Of a stretch of 14,419 nt of DNA, positions 1 to 8,697 are shown one piece after another. The number at the start of each line of letters is the position of its first letter. Position 1 is the stretch's first letter. The position numbers were made by a program, and so were the translations under genes. Source of the stretch: Tetmemena sp. SeJ-2015 (Eukaryota > Ciliophora > Spirotrichea > Sporadotrichida > Oxytrichidae); the NCBI GenBank assembly GCA_027382625.1, contig JAJKFJ010021460.1, positions 1 through 14,419 on the forward strand, in the 5' to 3' direction. The notes beneath the pieces were generated by a model, which worked only from the letters and a program-made list of their open reading frames with translations, was not told the DNA's origin and did not search any database.

Positions 1-594
1 CATAGTTTGAATAAGCAGCCGCGGTATGTATATATTAATTTGGGCTTAAAAAATTTCCGGAATTAAATTGTAAATTTAATTCGATTAATTCAATTTTACA
101 TTTCATTCTGATTTCTACAATAATAAATTTCCTAATTTTAAATAGATTACTATATGAAAATACAAATTTTAGAATTTATTCGATTTTATTATTATAAATT
201 AAATATAGGAAAATGGGAGTAATCATCTCATTTCCCTTATGCTTATGAAAGAGAAAAAATTATTTATTTTATGCTCATTTTTAAGTTAAAAAAGAAAACA
301 TTAAATAAAAATAAAGTTTCATATTCAAGAATTTTTTAATAAATTCTTGAGAAAGTTTTTATTGACAATTTCTTGAAGATTAAAAATAATTTATAAATGA
401 TTTGCAGCCAGGTATTGATTTAAAATTAACACATTATTATTGCTGGTAGGAATAAATCTAAGAATATATTAATTTAATTTTAAAGGTGCTTTAAAAATTC
501 GCAATCAAATAAAAGTTATAAATTTAAAAAAAATATATCCTATTTTTTTATCACAAACATCATTTAATTTGTTATCTTTTTATGATTACTTTTA
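1..594. other. A+T-rich stretch, no gene seen
   Basis: This stretch is A+T-rich filler with frequent stops in all frames. I see no coding-like composition and no long inverted repeat. The only G+C-rich spot is a 12-base run at 15-26 (see the rejected items). Confidence 0.6.
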
Positions 595-734
595 CTATTG
601 TGAATTAAAAAAATTATAAATATCATATTTAAAGAATGACCATATGATTTTTCCTTTAGAAGCTTAATCTTGTTTTCAATTTCTGCTTTTTGAAAATGTT
701 TTGCCATTTCATCTTTGATGTGAATCAGATCAGG
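595..734 (-). pseudogene. weak coding-like fragment, unidentified
   Basis: A minus-strand frame is open from about 734 to a TAG at 595-597 (46 codons), with an internal ATG at 705-707. The first two thirds have mixed, charged, helix-like composition (for example DEMAKHFQKAEIENKIKLL), unlike the Ile/Asn/Phe-rich translations of the filler around it. The last third looks like filler. A TGA lies just upstream in frame, so if this is real it is an exon piece or a decayed fragment. Open runs of this length are expected by chance in a window this size. I recognise no family. Confidence 0.2.
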
Positions 735-1239
735 AAATCAAAAATATAATTTAAAATATCGCTAGTTTTAAATAAAACTAAATATTATAAACTCAAATTA
801 AAAAAAAAATATTTTAAGAGTTTTAAACTACTTTTTTTATGATTAAAAAGAAAATTTATTTTTAAAAAAATTAATCCTATTATTTTGAGTTCTAAAGTCT
901 AAAATAACTATAAGGATATTTTCTTATGAATATAAAATATCTTAATATTTCCAGTAAATATTATTTCTATATTTTGTATAATTAAAATATGTCCTGCCAT
1001 CAAGTAACTCATGCTATAAATTATTGCTATTTACAATTGAAAGAGTAAGCTTTATTTTTATCTTTGAAAAATTTTAGATATAAAATAAGCCAGTTTTATT
1101 CAAAATTTATCTGGACTTGTTTGGACCTAGTACTATAAATAAAAATGATAAGTTTGTATAATATAGTGCACAATGTTTTAATTTAGAGATTTAGCTTAGA
1201 AATAAATAATTGATAATTAGAAAAGAAAAGACAATATTC
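735..1239. other. A+T-rich stretch, no gene seen
   Basis: Homopolymeric A and T runs dominate. I see no protein-like frame, no long inverted repeat and no RNA gene here. Confidence 0.6.
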
Positions 1240-1350
1240 ATGCATATTGCTTTCAAGGAATTTCAAAAGTATGAAATATTCGAGAGTTTCTTTAAGTCGG
1301 CTCAAAAATCGCAAAAGTTTTCTCATATTTGCATAGATTCATAAAGCTGA
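1240..1350 (+). CDS. possible micro-ORF, unidentified
   Basis: An ATG at 1240-1242 opens 34 codons to a TAA at 1342-1344. If TAA is Gln, the frame adds two residues and ends at TGA 1348-1350. The translation is aromatic and basic (motifs KEFQKYEIFESFFKS and AQKSQKFSH) and looks less random than its surroundings. An in-frame TAG lies shortly upstream, before 1222. There is no homology I can name, and chance is a serious alternative. Confidence 0.2.
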
Positions 1351-2125
1351 ACTAATCAGTGCAGTTTGTAGAAACCTAAATTAATAGAATGAGAGGAAGA
1401 GAAAAATGTAAACTAGAGAAAACCATTAAGGCTATATCTTTCTTTTTTACATGTTTTTCTTTAATTTATTAATTTTATGTTTTTTCATAGTATTGTTGAT
1501 TATATGAGTCAAAATCAGAACTTACAAGTTGGAAAGCACTCGTTCTATGCATAATTATTGCTTTAAATATGAGATAACTGAACAAGCTAAAGGAAATAAA
1601 GTGGCAGAGTTTCCCATTATCGTTTAAATAATTATCTTTTAAATGGAAATGATTTTATTTTGCAATTATTTTATATTAAATTCTCAACTATACTATATTT
1701 ATTCTGGGGAAAAAATACATTCATACTATTCTTTCTGTTTTAGAATTATAATTTAAAATATTCTATACTTTGGATTAAATCTATTGTAAGAGAAAATAAT
1801 TTATTTTATAAAATTAAAATGGCGTTAATCCAATTAATTTCTAATATTTGATTAAATCCTTTGAGCTATTCTAAAAGAAAATCAGCGCTAATTACTTTTG
1901 CAGCTTACATAAATTAAAATTATTAAGCTCTCTATCTTGTTGAGGAATAATCTGGTACCTTAAAAGAATCATTTTAGCAAGATATCTTATATGATCGAAT
2001 TAAAATGAATTATTTCAAACTCTTAAAAATAATTAATTAAATGATTATTATTTTAAATCTTGCAGGCTTATACCTTCACAAGTCATAGTGCAGAATAATG
2101 GCGCGTTTTTTTTTAAAAAAAAGAA
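1351..2125. other. A+T-rich stretch, no gene seen
   Basis: Filler continues here, with short mixed-composition patches (around 1500-1620 and 1860-2000). None of them holds a convincing frame or an inverted repeat. Confidence 0.55.
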
Positions 2126-2130
2126 AAACC

Positions 2131-2409
2131 TTACATCTCACTCCTTGTTTTCCATCAAGACCATTCCACCTTGTGGTCCTTCTCAAGATCCAACTTGTGG
2201 ATAAATTTTCTCGCACTCTTTACGACATAATTCAGGGACTCTCAATAAAAAAGGTTACAATATTCACCAACGGATTACTAGAATACCTCTTAGGATAAAG
2301 GAAACATGGCAGAGGCACTGCTTAATGGCCTCCTGATCTCCTTACCCAAAGTCTATTTTAGTGCCAAGTAACTGGTCCAAGATTATAACTCTCTAATTTA
2401 ATAATTCCC
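2131..2409 (-). pseudogene. decayed protein-coding fragment, family unknown
   Basis: One minus-strand frame (codons aligned to position 2400) reads about 93 codons of well-mixed protein-like sequence, including SWTSYLALK, LGKEIRRPLSSASAMFPLS, VGEYCNLFY, ESLNYVVKSARKFIHKLDLE and KDHKVEWS. TAA and TAG codons in it fall where Gln reads naturally (ALK-Q-TLGK, PLS-Q-EVF-QQ-SVGEY), which supports a TAA/TAG=Gln code. Two in-frame TGAs (2242-2244 and 2155-2157) still break it, so it is probably a decayed copy rather than a working exon. There is no obvious start codon, and I found no flanking inverted repeat. I do not recognise the family. The opposite strand also has a 66-codon open frame (2098-2298), whose composition I judge to be the shadow. 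Confidence 0.45.
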
Positions 2410-2419
2410 AAATAATTTT

Positions 2420-3117
2420 AAAGCAAAAAATTATAAATAATTGGTGAGGATCTTCTCCTAATCATAACTCCTTTATTAAATATAAATTAGATATCATTGA
2501 ATCTAAATAATGAATTTGTTTTAAGAATATAATATTTAATTAAAATTTCAATTAACATTTAATAACAATGATTTCCCAATTTTAAGAAAATAGATGGTAT
2601 TTAGGATAATTTAAAAAAAGAAAACCTTGTTTTTAATAAATTTTGCTTATGAAGTAGTTTCTTTAAGACAACAATTTTTTGCGATTATTATATCTTAAAA
2701 TTTAAGTCTATTCTGTCAGTAAGATACAAAAGAACATTTTTAAATAAAAAATAACAATTTATTTTAAGCGTTAATTTTTTAATGAATAATCTTAAAAGAT
2801 GAATTAAATATTTACTTTTCTGGTCGATTTCAAATAATCATAAAATAGATTAAAAATATATTTTAAAACGGATATAATGAAAAAAGTCTCTAAATGATGG
2901 CTTAAAATTTTGAATTTTTGGTAATTTAATAAAGTGAGGCTAAGGCCTAATTATAGGATCTGAGGGAGGCGTTTCCTCGACAGTAAAATTTTATAGTGAA
3001 TAAAGGTAAGAAAAAAATATGTGAAAAGGATAATTTTTGCTCCTAAATCTGATTCTTCTAGTTATAGAGACCTGTTCGAACATCTAAGGCTTCAAATTTT
3101 AATCCTAATTTAGCTAC
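2420..3117. other. A+T-rich stretch, no gene seen
   Basis: Mostly filler. A slightly G+C-richer patch at about 2935-3000 gives a short plus-strand peptide (GLIIGSEGGVSSTVKFYSE), too short to call. Confidence 0.5.
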
Positions 3118-3416
3118 TTAGAGGTCAGCTGCACCTAAATAAAATCTATATTTTAAGCTATTTTTTCGCTATTGTAAAATAAACCTAAAGTGTAATTTTG
3201 AAAAATTACTACATTTAAGTATAATGAACATTTATTTCATGTTTAGGGGACTAATGCTGCATCTTTTCAGCCATTCTTCTTTAGGCTTATAGCTGAAGCA
3301 TGCAATGTATTAAAAAAATGTTGTAATTTTTCAAAATTTACTTTAAGTTTATTTAACATTAGCGAGAAAAAAATAGCATAAAATATAGATTTTATTCAAA
3401 TGCAGCTGACCTTTAA
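3118..3416. repeat. imperfect inverted repeat A, arms about 97 bp
   Basis: The left arm (about 3118-3216) and right arm (about 3315-3416) are reverse complements with scattered mismatches and small gaps. Both contain the core GGTCAGCTGCA, then AATAAAATCTATATTTTA and later AATTTTGAAAAATTAC. They enclose a central segment of about 98 bp. The size and structure fit a MITE-like or foldback element. I see no coding content and cannot assign a target-site duplication. The divergence between arms suggests an older insertion than units D and E. Confidence 0.7.
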
Positions 3417-3906
3417 CTGACTGAATTAAATTAAATTAGAAGATCTAAACCTCAAGATTGTATGAAAGAAATAGAGTAATATCAAAATTTAGCCCCAACA
3501 ATGGGTTTTCATTGTAAAATATTAGTGCATATTTATTTTTACAGGAATACTGTATTCATATTTGCTTACTATGAGATGATTTTTAAGGAATATTATACTA
3601 GAGAATTTAATAAAGAATCGCGAGTTTTAGGAAACTGATCTTGAGTGGTTAAACTTTAAAAAATTTAAATTTAAATTAAAAAACATTTTAATTTTTTAAA
3701 GTTTTTTAAATTTTTAAAAGGAGGGAGGGTTTAAGACAAAGGGGAAGACCCCTTGTTTTTCCCAACTTTTTGTTTTTGCTGATATTTGAATACTAGTTGA
3801 ACGAGTTGGGGATAGATTGTTTTAAGAAGTCATAATTACTGAAAGTTAATTTTTTGTTTACTATCTCAAATGGCTCTGAAATCGTCAAAAGTGTTCAGAA
3901 GTATCG
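3417..3906. other. A+T-rich stretch with a G+C-rich patch
   Basis: A+T filler with a G-rich patch at about 3718-3770, which contains the hairpin listed separately. No gene is seen on this evidence. The long minus-strand TGA-free frame ends at 3885-3887 inside this stretch. Confidence 0.5.
3736..3755. repeat. short hairpin followed by T run
   Basis: ACAAAGGGG and CCCCTTGT pair around AAGA with one bulged A, followed by five Ts on the plus strand. It resembles a terminator hairpin, but there is no plus-strand gene upstream and this is probably eukaryotic DNA, so I give it no function. Confidence 0.3.
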
Positions 3907-5774
3907 CTATTCTTTAATGCTTCTTACTTTGCCTAAACTGACTTGTGTTAGTTGGTTGAGTTTGTCCTTGTCCTGAATCTTAGCCTTGATGTATTCGATG
4001 GTGTCTGAGTGCTCTCTTGTAAGAGTGGTTTGAGTTGCTATTATTGTTATTCTTAGAGATGTTGAGTTCCACATTTAAATTAAGAGATCAGTAGGGAATT
4101 TATCTGAGAGTGGTTACCCACTGCTTATGAAATATCCTAAAAAACTTTAATAAAGTCGCAACTTAAATAGCATGGTAATACGGTTTCTTAATCAGTACGA
4201 TAAGTACTGGTTTTTAAAAATGATAATTAATTTTACATTCCTAATATTTTACTTTACTTTAAATTATAAGATATGTTAAATTAAAACTTAATATATAAAA
4301 GGGCAGACTACAACCACTCAGACATCTTATATTTCTAGGAATTGTGATTATCTATTTTTTGTTTGAGTGCCCTATCATTTTAGAGTTTTTGTTTATTGCT
4401 ACCTTTAGTCATTATAAAGAGATTAACCATTAAATAAAGACCAATTTTTTTATCAATCATGACACAAGGAATAAGGCATTAAACTTATTGATTCTTTTTT
4501 CTATTTTTTATTTTCATAAAACAGAATTAATATAAATAGTCATCAACAGAAACAAATTATTAGAATGCGCCTTAAAATAATATCCTTGCAATTTTTTAGC
4601 ACAGAGAGATATTCTTGGATTTCTGACAACTCAAATGAGAAAAAGTTATATTGAGAGAATCAATTTGATCGTATTACAAACAGAATTATTGAGCAATACT
4701 ATGCACATAAAAAATAAGAATCTTAAATTCAAATTCGCTAAATAAAAAATGCGATTTCTAATTTTAATCATAATTTAAATATTAATTTTTTGGTTTGAAT
4801 TTCCTCAATTTTGATATTTCTGTATTTCTGTAGTCCTTGAAATCCTAGCTCTGAATTGTAAATATGTAGAAATAATGCTTTTCCTCTAAAAATTTTAATT
4901 CCCTCTTTTTTTGAGAAAATAATTTTTTGATTTTTTGTCTCGTTTTTATTTTTTAAAAAAAAAACGAAGAATTTTAAGAAAATTTTTTAAAAATAATTAT
5001 TTATATCAAATTTAAGGGATGCAAAGATCCCATAATTTTTTTTAATTTTTGTTTTACGAAATGTAAAATTTTTAAACGAATTGGGAAAAGCAATAAATCT
5101 TCTTGAAGAAATTTTAAAAAAGAATTTGAAATAGATTAATTAGTATGCCGTTAATTTATAGAAATATTAATAAGTATATTTTATATATTTAAAATTGATA
5201 TTACCTTCTAAAGGTGGGAGCTCATGAAAACATCGTCATCACTAATCAGACCACTTTAAGAGCTTGACCTCAGCGGTAAAAAAAGCAGAGAGCCCAATAC
5301 TCTAGAGTTTCTCCTTGGGACTGTTCGCTCCCAATCAATCTTTGCCGCGGTAAGTGAAGGTAGACTAATCTTTGGGGAAGGGAAAGTTTGAGCAGAGGTG
5401 GAGAATTCCTCTCGCCTCAGAGCGAGTGGTGGCATTTCGACTTTGCCTTGACGAGGACAGATGCCGCGAGCCTGACTTAGTTCACGAGACTTCAAATTAG
5501 CCGAGATGAGAGTTGACTCTGTTGATCTCAAAGTAGCTGCTTCTTCATGTTGATGCTAATCATTATACAGATTCAGGCCACCTTTAGAAGGTAATAGCAA
5601 TTAGATTTCATTCTCCTAATATTATTCTTAAACTTAATATATTTGAAAATAGTTATAAATTAATTGAAAAATTTTAGTAGCTGTTGAAGAATATTAAATT
5701 TGGATAAATTATAATGCATTAGATAGATTATTAATTAAAAAAAGTCTCTATCTTTAATGGTGATTGATAAACTC
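3885..5774 (-). CDS. 629-codon frame open only if TAA/TAG are sense; unproven
   Basis: In one minus-strand frame there is no TGA between the TGAs at 5775-5777 and 3885-3887. The other two minus frames hold about 31 TGAs over the same span by my hand count. The frame crosses element B, where it also lacks TAA/TAG for 91 codons (5256-5531). It ends in a Gln-rich tail with motifs such as EQQQQQLKPLLQESTQ and SVQAKQEALKNSDTSEHF. The first in-frame ATG I see is at 5433-5435. Against it: no family is recognisable, much of the middle has the Ile/Lys/Asn/Phe composition of translated filler, and the ubiquitin-like and WWE-like readings lie in other frames of the same DNA. A run this long is unlikely but possible by chance. 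Confidence 0.25.
3907..4074 (-). pseudogene. ubiquitin-like fragment, degenerate
   Basis: From ATG 4072-4074 a 55-residue frame runs to TAG 3907-3909. Residues about 18-36 read TREHSDTIEYIKAKIQDKD, closely matching the ubiquitin segment around Ser20-Lys33 (SDTIE, two residues, then KAKIQDK). A later LGK may correspond to AGK at ubiquitin 46-48. The N-terminal beta-hairpin (MQIFVKTLTG in ubiquitin) is poorly preserved, and the segment after position 36 is shorter and diverged. The frame then meets TAG and TGA, and no C-terminal LRLRGG is found, so it could not be conjugated. I infer a decayed ubiquitin or ubiquitin-domain gene copy. It lies in a different frame from the long TGA-free frame over the same bases, and at most one of the two is real. 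Confidence 0.5.
4520..4717 (+). pseudogene. possible WWE-like domain fragment with one TGA
   Basis: A plus-strand frame is open from the TAA at 4517-4519 to the TAA at 4715-4717, with an ATG at 4565-4567 and one in-frame TGA at 4652-4654. The C-terminal part has an aromatic and acidic pattern, YSWISDNSNEKKLY, then the TGA, then ENQFDRITNRIIEQYY. This resembles WWE domains (first Trp, a basic-aromatic strand, then an L/I-I-E-x-x-Y helix), although the second Trp is absent. WWE domains bind poly-ADP-ribose and occur in PARP and ubiquitin-ligase proteins, but this match is by eye. The TGA suggests decay. No inverted repeat flanks it. Confidence 0.3.
4718..5192. other. A+T-rich stretch with simple hairpins
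   Basis: Filler with long A and T runs. TCGTTTTT and AAAAACGA pair across 4940-4967 as a simple A/T foldback, and a short stem pairs TTTTAC with GTAAAA near 5051-5069. I see no gene here apart from the long minus-strand frame listed separately. Confidence 0.5.
5199..5596. mobile_element. element B: 398-bp TIR element with G+C-rich cargo
   Basis: The 19 bases at 5199-5217 (TATTACCTTCTAAAGGTGG) recur exactly inverted at 5578-5596. The match extends to 25 bases (5193-5217 / 5578-5602) with one mismatch, so the true ends are uncertain; a TA duplication with TTACC termini is one reading. The interior is about half G+C, in sharp contrast with both flanks. The minus strand is free of every stop over 5256-5531 (91 codons, no ATG at the head) and free of TGA right through both TIRs. 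The plus strand also gives protein-like text from ATG 5224 but meets TAA once and TGA three times before 5500. I favour minus-strand coding cargo of unknown family, rich in Ser, Arg and Pro. There is no transposase, so it is non-autonomous if mobile. Confidence 0.6.
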
Positions 5775-6280
5775 TCAGAAAGCTAAATAATTTTATATAT
5801 TAAAATGCATGATAAATTACTTCCTTTTTTGAAATGAGTTTTTCTGAGATTAACTAAAAAAGGTGTAAACTTTATTTTTGCTATTTATCAAGGTATAGAC
5901 TGGAAAATTATCAATGAATTAACTCAAAAAATATACATTTTTATTATTTTAACAATAATTAATTTTAATTTTTAACTTGTTTGGAGGTTTTGAGCTAATT
6001 ATGAATTAGATTACTTTTCCTATTACTTATTAAATATTATTTTAATTTTAATAAGAAATATTTTTTAAATTTTGAGAAAACAAATTAAAAAATATTTATA
6101 ATTTTACAATTCTTTTTTTTAATCTAAGTTATTTCTCTTCTACGCGCTCTTGTTGAATTTTATGACAATTTTGAAATTATTATAAAGTATTGAGAAATTT
6201 TAAAATTGAATATATTTTATGGTGGTAACAATATTCTTTAACTAATTATATCTCTTCATCAAGCTCATTAAACCATTTAT
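5603..6280. other. A+T-rich stretch, no gene seen
   Basis: Filler between elements B and C. I found no convincing frame, RNA gene or long inverted repeat. Confidence 0.55.
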
Positions 6281-6366
6281 TATAGGTTGAATACGAATAG
6301 TGAATCATCAGTCATAGAAGCTTAAATTAACGCTTAAGGATTAGCTTTCACTTAGTATAGGTTTAG
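6281..6366 (+). repeat. left TIR of element C
   Basis: Matches the reverse complement of 7093-7178 with only a few mismatches, clustered at about 6306-6317. The terminal octamer TATAGGTT recurs directly at 6356-6363, at the inner edge of the TIR. Confidence 0.85.
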
Positions 6367-6417
6367 AATTAGTAGATACCAATTCTTTGTCTCTTTTATT
6401 GTTTGATTATTTATTTA

Positions 6418-7040
6418 ATAGCTGGTTGTTACCAATCTGATAGCTGTTATTCCGAGTGACCATACATCAGCTGCGAAGTCGTGTTCAGTTTGCTCCAGCA
6501 CTTCAGGAGCTATCCAGCATGGGGATCAGGTCTTTCTCCCCTTTCTCTTCCTTTATGATGCTTTTAGTTCGAAGTCAGATATAAACACATTTCCATATAT
6601 ATCTAGTAAGATGCTACCAAATTTTAATGCCTCTATGGATTAATCGATTTCCGTGGAAGTGATGCAATCCAAGTATAGTCTCTCACAAAATTTTTTCAAA
6701 AACTCTCATATCTTTTAATCCCATTGGGTAGTTGCATTTCAATATATCACTACATTATCCTGCACTTCAAATGAGCAAAACGAGCCATAGCTCTGATCCC
6801 TCAATGAAAGGCACATAGTATCTCTTAACATTTTATTGGAGATACGTGCTCATAATGCTAATCTCCTTTCTGATTTTGTCTATGCTGTTATCTAAGAATT
6901 GCTCCATGTCAATTATGTTAATTTTGACGTTCCTATTTTAGAACTCAGGCTTGAATACTTCTATCTTCCAAACTAAACTGAGTGATTTCTTACCGAAGGG
7001 AATAACGATCTTGTAAAAAGTTGGATTGGCTTGTCAATCT
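6418..7040 (-). pseudogene. decayed STE20-group (OSR1/SPAK-like) protein kinase
   Basis: Two minus-strand frames together give most of a kinase domain. In order: a glycine-loop remnant (YKIVIPFGKKSLSLVWK, about 6965-7015), VKIN where VAIK is expected, DNSIDKIRKEISIMSTYLQ, YYVPFIEGSELWLVL, CSDILK, GLHHFHGNRLIHRGIK (about 6624-6669), ILLDIYGNVFISDFE, and [20 protein letters not shown] then VWSLGITAI (about 6439-6525). The SPCWIAPEV and WSLGITAI motifs fit the OSR1/SPAK (GCK-VI) family. Damage: the VAIK Lys, the HRD Asp (now HRG) and the DFG Gly (now DFE) are lost. TGAs lie at 6767-6769, 6683-6685 and 6526-6528; the last looks like a six-base deletion within KTFVGSPCW. One extra A near 6622-6627 shifts the frame. 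Homology stops after subdomain IX, so the C-lobe is incomplete. It could not be an active kinase. Confidence 0.85.
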
Positions 7041-7092
7041 ATAGGACTCTTAACACTCTTTACCATGTTTATTATAGCTTCTAATAATAATT

Positions 7093-7178
7093 CAAAACCT
7101 ATACTAAGTGAAAGCTAATCCTTAAGCGTTAATTTAAGCTTTTATGAATTATTATTCACTATTCGTATTCAACCTATA
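7093..7178 (-). repeat. right TIR of element C
   Basis: Inverted copy of 6281-6366. The outermost bases, read inward on the minus strand, are TATAGGTTGAATACGAATAG. Confidence 0.85.
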
Positions 7179-7209
7179 TTAAATAAAAATATTTCTTCAA
7201 GAATGAACA

Positions 7210-7235
7210 CGCACTCCTAAAGTGCGGAATTTTTT
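7210..7235 (+). repeat. GC hairpin followed by T run
   Basis: CGCACT and AGTGCG pair around CCTAA (7210-7226), followed by GAA and then six Ts (7230-7235). It has the form of an intrinsic terminator, but no plus-strand gene leads into it and the DNA looks eukaryotic, so a role is doubtful. It lies just outside element C. Confidence 0.3.
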
Positions 7236-8697
7236 GCGTTTAATCCCCATAATCAATATCACCTTAAAACTCAAAACGAAAGTTTTTATATAAGCTTTAT
7301 CATTGATTTTATCTAAAAATCTAAAATTAGAACTGAATTTTTTTAAAACAATTGGATTTATTGTCCTTCTGTAATTGGTTAATTTGTTTTGGCCACACTA
7401 TTTTTGAGTTTAGCCCTTTCAGCTATGAAAGTAAAAGTATGATTGGTTAAATTAATTAAATCTATCTTGTTAAGCTATAAAGTCTTGTTGCACTAGCTCA
7501 AATTTACAAGTATGTAGATAAAATATAAAATTATATTTTAATGCCAATTAAAATATCCTTTTCTTTTCTTAAAATTAAAATCTTAATATTTCAATGCGAA
7601 TATATTTATTATTTTGAGTTTTATCAAAATAATATAGTTTTTAATAATTTAGTTTTTTAATTCTTTGATATAATTGATCTTAAAACCTGTTTTATTTAAT
7701 GATAATTTATTACTCGAGTGAATCTATTTCCAGTAAGAGTTCTTAAAACATTATACATGATAAGTAATTAAAATCTATGTTTGATAAATAAAGTATTGAA
7801 GGAGTTGGAATAAATTGCATTGTGATTTTCTAAATCTAACCTCGATCTGCTGTTTATTCAATAAAAGACATAAATTAAAATGAGATTTCTTTAAATAATT
7901 TAATTATCTAACATTTCAATATCATGTGATATTTAAAGGCAAACAACTCATTCAATTTAATTTTATAAATTTATTTTAAAATCGATTTAGTTTTTAATTA
8001 TATTATACTTTAAACTTTTGCCTATAATTATGTTTATTTATAGTTAAAACAAGTGTGGATTAGTAAAATTTTCATCTTAAAACAGGAAAAGCAAAATATA
8101 AATTCTACAATCATTTGAAAAAGAGCATTTTTTATAAATTAAATGTTTAAAAAATTACAGCTAATAAACTCATAAATTAATTGAAACGCTATTTAAAACA
8201 AACATATCGTAATATTTTTATTAGTATATCAATCATAAATATGTTTTTAAAAATAGTTTTTTAAATTTCATTAGAAGTTTAATCTAATGAAAGGACTTAT
8301 GATTTTTTGATAATAAATATTCAATGAGATATTTATTTACAAAATTACCCAGGAAAGTTTATAATTGTTTCTTATTTTTAATTTTAAAATTTTAACAAAA
8401 ATAACTGAATTTTCTTAAACAGACAGTATACACCTCATAAGTTGGAAAAGTAAAAATTTATTTTTGTCGAGAGTGAAAATTATAAATCTTTTAGCCTATT
8501 TTAGTAGAATATTTTTTATATAAAAAATTAAAAAAGACTTCCATTTTAAATAAGATTTTGATTTTATATATAATGAGCAGATTATTTGCTTTCTTTTACT
8601 TGATTTCTAAATTTTGATTGATTAAATATATAAAATATTATTTATTAAATAAGCAATTCCTTTTTATCCTAGCTGTCAAACCGATTTTAAAAAATAA
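7236..8697. other. long A+T-rich stretch, no gene seen
   Basis: Nearly 1.5 kb of filler. I found no convincing protein-like frame, RNA gene or long inverted repeat. The part beyond 8435 lies in the minus-strand TGA-free frame described separately. Confidence 0.55.

Larger units (their letters stand above)
6281..7178. mobile_element. element C: TIR element carrying a kinase pseudogene
   Basis: Near-identical terminal inverted repeats of about 86 bp (6281-6366 and 7093-7178) bound an 898-bp unit. Its interior is mostly a decayed protein-kinase copy on the minus strand. The ends read TATAGGTTGAATACG, and TA flanks (6281-6282 / 7177-7178) would fit a TA target duplication, though in this A+T-rich DNA that is weak. 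No transposase is present, so movement would need a factor in trans. A host gene fragment between TIRs is the pattern called transduplication (Pack-type elements, known from plants). The first six bases and a shared ATACGAAT block match the ends of unit D. Confidence 0.75.

Noticed and set aside
15..26. GCAGCCGCGGTA, identical to the core of the conserved small-subunit rRNA 530-loop region
   Set aside because: Only 12 bases match. Neither flank continues as rRNA, and GCCGCGGTA also occurs at 5344-5352 in unrelated sequence.
2098..2298. 66-codon plus-strand open frame
   Set aside because: It starts in a T/A homopolymer and is antisense to the minus-strand frame whose composition looks more like protein, so I treat it as a shadow.
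3069..3083. TGTTCGAACA resembling a tRNA T-loop
   Set aside because: It is a plain palindrome; no cloverleaf can be built from the flanks.
5224..5553. Plus-strand reading of element B from ATG 5224
   Set aside because: It looks protein-like but needs TAA and three TGAs to be sense, while the minus strand is open throughout the same interval.
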